A stretch of 64,000 nt of DNA from Diplolepis rosae (lineage: Eukaryota > Arthropoda > Insecta > Hymenoptera > Diplolepididae): the NCBI GenBank assembly GCA_030998225.1, contig JAPYXD010000308.1, positions 9,310,001 to 9,374,000 of the forward strand. Direction: 5' to 3'. The position numbers and the translations under genes are program-made. Below the pieces are notes generated by a model. The model saw only the letters and a program-made list of their open reading frames with translations, did no database searches and was not told where the DNA came from. This document shows, one piece after another, positions 58,016-64,000 of the stretch; within the stretch, counting starts at the first letter, position 1, and every line of letters begins with the position of its first letter.

Positions 58016-59560
58016 CGTCCTTTTACGGATCGTGATGCTTTCCGTTTGTAGGTAGTTTTCCTTCATATCTTTTCTCCATAGGGGAAATTTTTTGATGAAA
58101 TCTCTCACTCTGTTCATCGCTGAGAGCTCTAGATTTGGTGGGAAAAAATCCAAATGAGAATGCAGAAAATGAATTTTCAGAGACATGTTACAGCCCAATG
58201 CTTTATAAGGAATCAGCAATTCCTTGATGATCTTCATATGCTTAGGATCATTTGCATTACCTAAAAAGCCTGTAGAAACTGCTTCGAAAGCAATCCAAAA
58301 TCTCTTTTATATTTGATTTAATTTTCTGCAAAACAATTTTCATATTCTCATAGGTTTCTTTCATGACTCGTGCAAATGTCACTGAAATTCATTATCGTTA
58401 TGTCTGAGTACAGGTTCCAATCCAGATTTGAAAGAATTTATGAAAAGCCTCCAATTCTCTAGCTTGTATTCTATTCGCAGAGCTTCCATCACACCCGAAA
58501 TGTCGTTACAATAGTACAAATCATCATCTTCACTGAATAACTCAGAAAATTCTTTTTTGCAATATTTAAGGAAAGACGTTATTGTATCTGCTTGCAGTAA
58601 GTTCCACTGTTTCAATCGAGAGCCTAGAAGTTGAGATTTGTCTTAAGCCAATTCTAAGTCCCTGTAAAGATCATTCAAATCTTTTTGACCTATCAACTTC
58701 GGCTCCATTGGATCTGAAAGTGAAGATACTTCAGCTTCAGTTTCAATTTCATCATCTTCTTCATCTGATATTAGTTCACATTTATCTTCTACAATAATTT
58801 TAGAATCTTCATATGCAGACTTTTTCTCTTGTTCTGGTGGAATAGGTACAGGAAGAATGTCACTATGGGGCCGTTCACATAATACGTCACACAGTTTATG
58901 GGGGGGGGGGTCTGCAAATTGTGACGTGGTGTGACATGTTGGGAAGGGGGTCTGCTCTTTGCGTTACGTCACACATTAAATGTGTACCCATGAAATTTGA
59001 AAAAAAGTTCTGAAAAGATTATCTACAATAATAATTAATAGCTTCTTTTTTTACTGGATTTTGTACGCGTTAACGAAAAATGTTTTATAAAATTAAGAGG
59101 TGTGACGTGACATCGAAAGGGGGGGGGGGGAGCTGAGGCTTGCGACCATGTATGACATGGGGGGGGCGGGGGTAAAAAATAGCTAAAAATCGCGTGACGT
59201 ATTATGTGAACGGCCCCTATCAGGCAAGGGACGTTGTACTGAGTTCAGATTAGGATAGTCAACTTTTCTCTTCTTGTACCGATCAATGCCTGAAGACACC
59301 TGTGCCAAACAGAAATAGCAATCATGTACATGATTTTTGTTGTTCGTTCCTAATCATGGAAACTGCAAGTTTCATTGACATCGGAGCACCCTTCAACCAG
59401 CGCAACAGATATCGCAAACAATATGAGCAACAGTAGTTTGTTACGTAATTATTATCCAAATCAGCAATTTCATGATTGAAGTATAAACTATATGCTTTTC
59501 TCATCGTAAATGTCATGATTTTCTCTTATCCTTTCAGCATAAACGAACCGCATACATAGC
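57990..59560 (-). pseudogene. Arthropod transposon-associated protein family, degenerate fragment 2
   Basis: Minus strand, N to C: LRWLKGAPMSMKLAVSMIRN (59.4 kb), a worn CYFC-like block, VDYPNLNSVQRPLPD | (MITE) | SDILPVPIPPEQ, SDEEDDEIETEAEV, LGSRLKQWNLLQADTITSFL, LYYCNDISGVMEALRIEYKL, ENWRLFINSFKSGLEPVLRH, a deletion, then LGNANDPKHMKIIKELLIPY, LGCNMSLKIHFLHSHLDFFP, ending at the inverted repeat. The middle part missing here (PCFLC .. LHIKLGLMK) is what survives at 20170-20700. Same family, independent decay. Many stops and shifts. No function is assigned; recurrence suggests it is mobile. Confidence 0.72.
58867..59217. mobile_element. GC-rich MITE, GGGGCCGTTCACATAATACG ends, 3 bp TSD
   Basis: Perfect TIR GGGGCCGTTCACATAATACG plus TCAC on both ends (351 bp). 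TAT flanks both sides; removing the element and one TAT restores the host reading (RPLPD-SDILPVP), so the 3 bp duplication is confirmed. The inside has three long G-runs (10-12 G) on the plus strand. Confidence 0.9.
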
Positions 59561-60444
59561 AGAAAGAGTTTTGACGATTCACGCATTTCCAGGGCATTGA
59601 GATTACATACAAAACACAAATCAAATGAATAGAATTTGAACCTTAGAAATAGACGCAAGAAGCATAGCGATCGGCGCTATGTTACATAGATATTAAGATC
59701 GTAGCGACTTCTCCAGTGGAACATTGGAACGATTCCAATGCTACATTGCCGCTACTTCCAATTTCTAAATATATAAAATATATAAAAAAGCCTATATAAC
59801 AAGGAAAAAATTATTCATTGGATTCGGATTATTCTCGAATCAATCATTTTTAGGTAACCCATACTTTTAAAGTTGTGATTATCTCAAAATTGTAAAATTG
59901 TTAGTCAAGAAATTTTGAAAATTTTTAAAATCTTTTAGAATTAAAAAATAGTTGGAATTCGAAAGAATCACAAATATTGAAAAATTTTGTTAAAATTTAA
60001 AATGATAAAAAAATTTACAAGTTTCCAAAAATTTAATGTTTTGGAACAAGTTTACCCCCCCCCCCCCCCCTCCCTCCAAAAAAGAATCGTTTTTTAACGG
60101 TGACGATATGAAATGCGAGACATTATATTTATTTTCTAATCGTGCTAATGTTGTCATGTAATGAATTGGACACAGCACTATGGACTAATTGCTGAAAATG
60201 CATTTGCATCCATCATGCGAAACAACTGGAAATCAAAAAAATTCATGAAAGAGACGGATACTTATAAAATAAGAGGTATGCGGGGGAGCGGAGAACACAG
60301 AAAAAACGTGAGTTCATTTTTGTTGCGTATCATTTTGAACGCATGTCGAATCATATAGACGGTGGCGCCATCTGAAGAGTTCATATTTTTTTCAGTTCAA
60401 GTTGACATGCTCCCACGATTCCAGTTGAAATCACGTTCTTTCTC
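59561..60444. other. No gene recognised; poly-C tract
   Basis: Contains a C-run of about 16 at 60054-60071 and a short palindrome (cattggaa cga ttccaatg) near 59722. No coding frame was supported. Confidence 0.45.
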
Positions 60445-60818
60445 TGAAATCAGCGAGCGCCAAGGTGGAAGCGTGTGGTGAAATCGGTGCGCGCACATGT
60501 ACAAAGTCTGTTCCCGACCACCTCAAGGTCATGGCACCGGTTTTTTTTATTTTTTATTCCAAAAGGGCAAATTCTAAGCTTTCATTTCATCCATCTCAAA
60601 AGGTTCTATCCGTTCTATCGGCTCTCATACATTTTTACACGTCCTCAAAAATGACCAAAAACAAATTTTTGGGACTTTTGACCCAGCTTTTCTCGAAAAC
60701 TAGAGCCAATTCTCTACTTCCATCTCCAGATTCGGATTCTATGGGAAAAAACCTATCGAAATTAGTTATCATTGGTCAAGTGCCAAAAAAAATTTGAAAA
60801 TGTCGGACAGTGTAATTT
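60445..60818 (+). repeat. Inverted repeat partner of 57672-58015
   Basis: Plus-strand copy of the same ~345-370 bp repeat, diverged by small substitutions and indels. It ends ..aaaatgtcggacagtgtaattt. Confidence 0.85.
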
Positions 60819-61461
60819 AAAGAAATTCGAGAGACAACTCCGATAAATACTTTTGACATTCATCAATTTCAATTTTGGTAGTCTACAGACTTCAATAGTC
60901 TTATGCGTCTTTTGTGGATAGTTCAACAACTTTTGCTGACCTCATTCCTCAGTAATTTTCTTCAAAAATACTGAAATTATTTTTCTGCATATGAATTTCC
61001 TTATCCTTATTCCAATTTCCATCCCTAAATTTTAAATTTTTTTCCTCAATTTTCATTCTGAACTTTTTCTTATGACTATAATAAGAAATAATTGTTTAAT
61101 TTTATTCTAAAACCCCCTATATTGTTCATCCAAATAAATTCTCGCAAACTCTCGTTCAAATCCTCCAGTTGTTTTTCGCAACTTTAAATCATTTCTTCTT
61201 GCCATACGGCATCTAGTTTATTTTAATGCCTGAGCCATTGATTTAATCACTTCTCGAAACCCTGTCTAATTATGTTCAAAAATCACTTGGACTGATACTT
61301 TTATTATTTCTAACTTTCATTGGTCATCCCGGCACTAATTGGGAGGAACTTTGCATTACAAACAATAGAAGTTGCTTGGAGATTTAATAAACTTTTGCTC
61401 CTTATTCGTGGATTCGACATTACTGATATATAACCTGCGTGACAATAAATTCAATTTACAG
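60819..61461 (+). other. End of the giant intron, no other feature
   Basis: AT-rich with T/C-rich stretches. It ends in the acceptor aattcaatttacag at 61461. Confidence 0.5.
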
Positions 61462-61618
61462 TTGCAGAAAATAAAGATGCAGTACCTGGAAATAATAAAG
61501 AGAATTCTATTCACAACCCTGCTTATAACATAAGCGCAGCTCTGACTTACACAACACAGCTGGTCAACATTCTTGCCTATTACGCAAATGTGAAACTACC
61601 TTACAAACTTGCATACAG
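61462..61618 (+). CDS. Atg14: Atg14/Barkor-like autophagy protein, next internal exon
   Basis: Bounded by ..tttacag|ttgcag and gcatacag|gtgaga, 157 bp. With the G from the previous exon it reads V-AENKDAVPGNNKENS, then HNPAYNISAALTYTTQLVN, ILAYYANVKLPYKLAYR. The NPAY.ISAAL.Y.TQLVN..... V.LP.KL pattern is, to my knowledge, characteristic of Atg14, and it directly follows the GDYSAY..W segment in that family. The open frame is intact. The following exon (expected to start around a SEFCG-type segment) is not found before the window end, so the downstream intron exceeds 2.3 kb. Atg14 joins Vps34, Vps15 and Beclin-1 in autophagosome initiation. Confidence 0.78.
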
Positions 61619-62315
61619 GTGAGAAAATTTCTTCTTCTAACTGTAGAATTTTTCAATGGAGGATATGCATGCAAACGAATGAATTCAATTATTTCGCTTG
61701 TTATAAACTATTTTCAACGAATATTTAGTCTTACAGTACCCTCTAAATCTGAATACAATTAACGGATTTATTTTATCTTTTTAACTAGATGCAGTTTCAT
61801 TTTCAATTCTTTTATTAAAACCATTATATCTCATGACTTTTTCCCGAAGAATAAACCTTAATGACTTATATCCCCAAATTCAAGTTGTCCATTAGGAGCC
61901 GTTCAAAACATTCGTAATGCTTTTTTTTCAGGGTTTTGGACCCCTTTCGTATTTTTTTACGTATTTCTTAAACAGACTCTTATCATTTCATATCATTTAC
62001 GACAGTTAGCCATATAAATACAGTAAAAACATTCATAAACAAGAATTAACTCTCTTGATCTATTTTCCAAACAACAGAAATATTTCAAAAAAATTTCCAC
62101 TGGATTGGATAACCTTTATTTTTTGCTGGGTCATTTGAGAAATATTGCCCCGAATGTATACATATAAATTTAAATTATTATTACGAAAAGATGATGTTGT
62201 GAGTACTTTAACGTCTGGGAAATGGATAAAGGTTTCAAAACTGACGAAATGAATTTTGTAATGCGACTTCTTCTAGACAAAATTATGTTTATTCAAACAG
62301 AATGATGATGAATAC
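61619..62315 (+). other. Start of the downstream Atg14 intron, nothing recognised
   Basis: Begins gtgaga. AT-rich, with no repeat pair or coding block supported. Confidence 0.45.
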
Positions 62316-62349
62316 GACGTTTCGGCAAAAAATGATTGCCCTCATCAAG
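62316..62349 (-). ncRNA. Hammerhead-like motif, core altered
   Basis: Minus strand: CTTGATGAG, stem GGCA / TGCC with a 9-base loop, GAAACGTC. It resembles the Penelope-type minimal hammerheads at 28.56 and 29.51 kb, with core C changed to U. No RT sequence lies nearby, so it is probably a solo terminal repeat. Confidence 0.5.
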
Positions 62350-62878
62350 TTACGTTATTCTATAAATCATTATATGGCACAATTGAAGATAAGGTACAAC
62401 TACAAAAGTTATGTTCATAAATACAGGGCAAGCGTAAATTAGAAGGAAGAAAATTTAAACATAAAAATTTATATAAAAATCTCACTAAAGTTGTCAATCA
62501 TTTAAAACACACTACGCCATAAGGACATTTGACCATTTATTAAATCCTAGTCGGGTTAAATAAATTTGATAAATACCTAATTTACCCAAAGGGAATAACT
62601 ATAGACGTTACATAGGAAATAGTAAGCAGCTGAGTAAAACGTCATCGACGTCATCGGCAGTTGATTAACATGAAATGTATTAGTCAATCACCTTCGCTTA
62701 TGGAGTTTCAAACTGTAGTTGAGTAAAATGAGCACTGGGCGTATTATTATTTTAAATAAAAAAAAATTTTCACCTGGAGTCTGCCATTAGTCATCCAATA
62801 CATACATACATACATAAACAGCATTCAAATACATTCACACCATTCAGTCGTAGCCAATCATATTTTTAATCACAAATA
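62350..62878. other. No recognised feature (possible Penelope terminal repeat)
   Basis: AT-rich. Includes a short (CATA)n at 62800-62817. Confidence 0.35.
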
Positions 62879-63761
62879 CGAGGTCTGTCCGGAAAGTATC
62901 GGGCCTACATTTATATCTCCGCGCGGGCGTTATTCTTCATCATCGGGCGGGTGGCATCCTTCAAAGTAATTCCCACTTGATTGAATAACATGGTTCCAGC
63001 GATGTTCCCACTTCTCGAAACAGTCCTGGAAGTCACTTTTAGGGATGGCCTTGAATACGCTCGTCGCATTATTTTCAACCGTCGTTTTGTCATCGAATCG
63101 CTGCCCTTTGAGTGGTTTTTTGAGTTTTGGAAACTCAGAAACTGCTGCACAAGATTCGATAAATGCGCTGGCGCGTTATCGTGGTCAAGAAGCCAGCCAC
63201 CGCACACACGCGAGTCGTTCCTAAAATCTTTTTCAAAATTTCCCAAACAGTAGTTTTCGGTATTCCGAGATCATATCCTAGTTCACGAACAGTTAATCGG
63301 CGATCACCTTCAATGGCAAGTCGCCCCCGTCAATATTATCCAATGTTTTTGTCGCTGAAGGTCGGCCAGAACGAGAATCACTATCAACAGAAGTGCGGCC
63401 TCCTTTGAAACGATTATACCACTCTTTTATTCGTGTTTTGCTCATGCACTCATTCCCAAAGGCCTTCTGCATCATCTGAATAGTTTCCGAACTTGTTTTT
63501 CCGAGTTGAAAAAAAAATTTGATGCAGATTCGTTGATCTTGTTTTTCAGTCATTTTTAACAATCACAAAATCCGCCGAACTCAAAAATAGCTTTGTAAAC
63601 AAAGACACGCTGCGCATGAACTATACGTCTGGTAGACGTTAGCAAGCAACTGATAGGTTCGTGAGGCTTTACTGTTGACGTTCATGCCCCACAGAGGTCG
63701 CTCGAACGGCGAATGGCGCGGAGATATAAAGGTAGGCCCAATACTTTCCGGACAGACCTCG
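62879..63761 (-). mobile_element. Mariner deletion derivative, 883 bp
   Basis: TIRs of about 44 bp start CGAGGTCTGTCCGGAAAGTA (three mismatches between ends). TA flanks at 62877-62878 and 63762-63763. The ends are well conserved, so the insertion looks relatively young. This is the third distinct mariner family in the window. Confidence 0.95.
62930..63553 (-). pseudogene. Mariner transposase with internal deletion (62.9 kb copy)
   Basis: Start MTEKQDQRICIKFFFQLGKT at 63553, then MSKTRIKEWYNRFKGGRTSV and DSRSGRPSA (first helix-turn-helix), ELGYDLGIPKTTVWEIL (second). A deletion then brings in LLDHDNAPAHLSNLVQQFLS (second catalytic Asp), and after a shift KGQRFDD, ..FKAIPKSDFQDCFEKWEHRW and YFEGCHPPDDEE to TAA 62930. 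The first Asp region and the segment with the third Asp are lost. Inactive. Confidence 0.93.
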
Positions 63762-63763
63762 TA

Positions 63764-64000
63764 CACTTAAACATATAACCTTACATAAATAAATCTAATA
63801 ACTACACTTATATATAGTTATAAAAATATATATGGCGTAACTTGATTATTATTCCATCGTTCCAATATTCCGCGCATGCGTTGGAAAGCTACTGTCATTG
63901 TGCGTCTTTTTCCGTATATGTTAGTCGTTTAAAGCGTAAGCAACAATATTTTTTTTTCACTCAAATATATCGAACTTTGTGCCTGAAAAAGTGTTTTTGC
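63764..64000. other. Window end, nothing recognised
   Basis: Continuation of the downstream Atg14 intron; no feature supported. Confidence 0.4.

Noticed and set aside
57673..58237. 106- and 157-codon minus-strand ORFs as a new gene (and 110 codons at 60465 on plus)
   Set aside because: They lie across the inverted repeat pair and the decayed TE-family protein, with shifts relative to recognisable blocks; the repeat portion has no domain.

Overview
The window is nuclear DNA of an insect, most likely a hymenopteran such as a parasitoid wasp. The evidence is a very AT-rich mitochondrial insertion read with the invertebrate mitochondrial code (AGA=Ser, TGA=Trp, ATA=Met) and rearranged mitochondrial gene order. 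Mariner, Tc1, Transib, hAT and Penelope-like elements and insect-type intron signals support it. No bacterial genes, operons or CRISPR arrays are present.

The only plausible active host gene is on the + strand: two coding exons of an Atg14/Barkor-like autophagy gene at 18707-18894 and 61462-61618. Exon 1 ends after one base of a codon (tgg g|gtaaat) and exon 2 starts with the other two (cag|tt gca). They join in frame as ..DYSAYSLW-V-AENKD.., as expected for adjacent Atg14 exons. Almost everything between is therefore one 42.6 kb intron. The N-terminal exons are not in the window, so the satellite array at the left edge probably lies in an upstream intron of the same gene.

Layout: 1-17627, a 143-144 bp AT-rich satellite with higher-order structure. 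17628-18706, diverged flank. 18895-31060, decayed transposons: an arthropod TE-protein remnant, a mariner, a Tc1-type element nested in a TTAA element, and Penelope-like elements with hammerhead-ribozyme motifs. 31320-38104, a scrambled NUMT (cytb, 16S, trnS2, trnC, cox2, cox1, trnY, nad2) interrupted by a tandem tRNA-like repeat and an LTR-like element. 38179-42537, minus-strand multi-exon pseudogenes interrupted by a 668 bp palindrome. 43905-50215, a second mariner, a long TIR element, a 111 bp tandem repeat and a foldback element. 50784-56570, a Transib (RAG1-related) element starting with the heptamer CACAGTG, flanked by 5 bp target duplications and loaded with younger insertions. 57121-60818, a hAT MITE and a second copy of the TE-protein family split by a GC-rich MITE. 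61462-64000, Atg14 exon 2, then a hammerhead-like motif and a mariner deletion derivative.

Several insertions can be ordered because filled and empty sites, or interrupted reading frames, coexist in the window. All transposase genes are broken; elements with good ends (mariners, MITEs, Transib) are internally deleted, non-autonomous forms.
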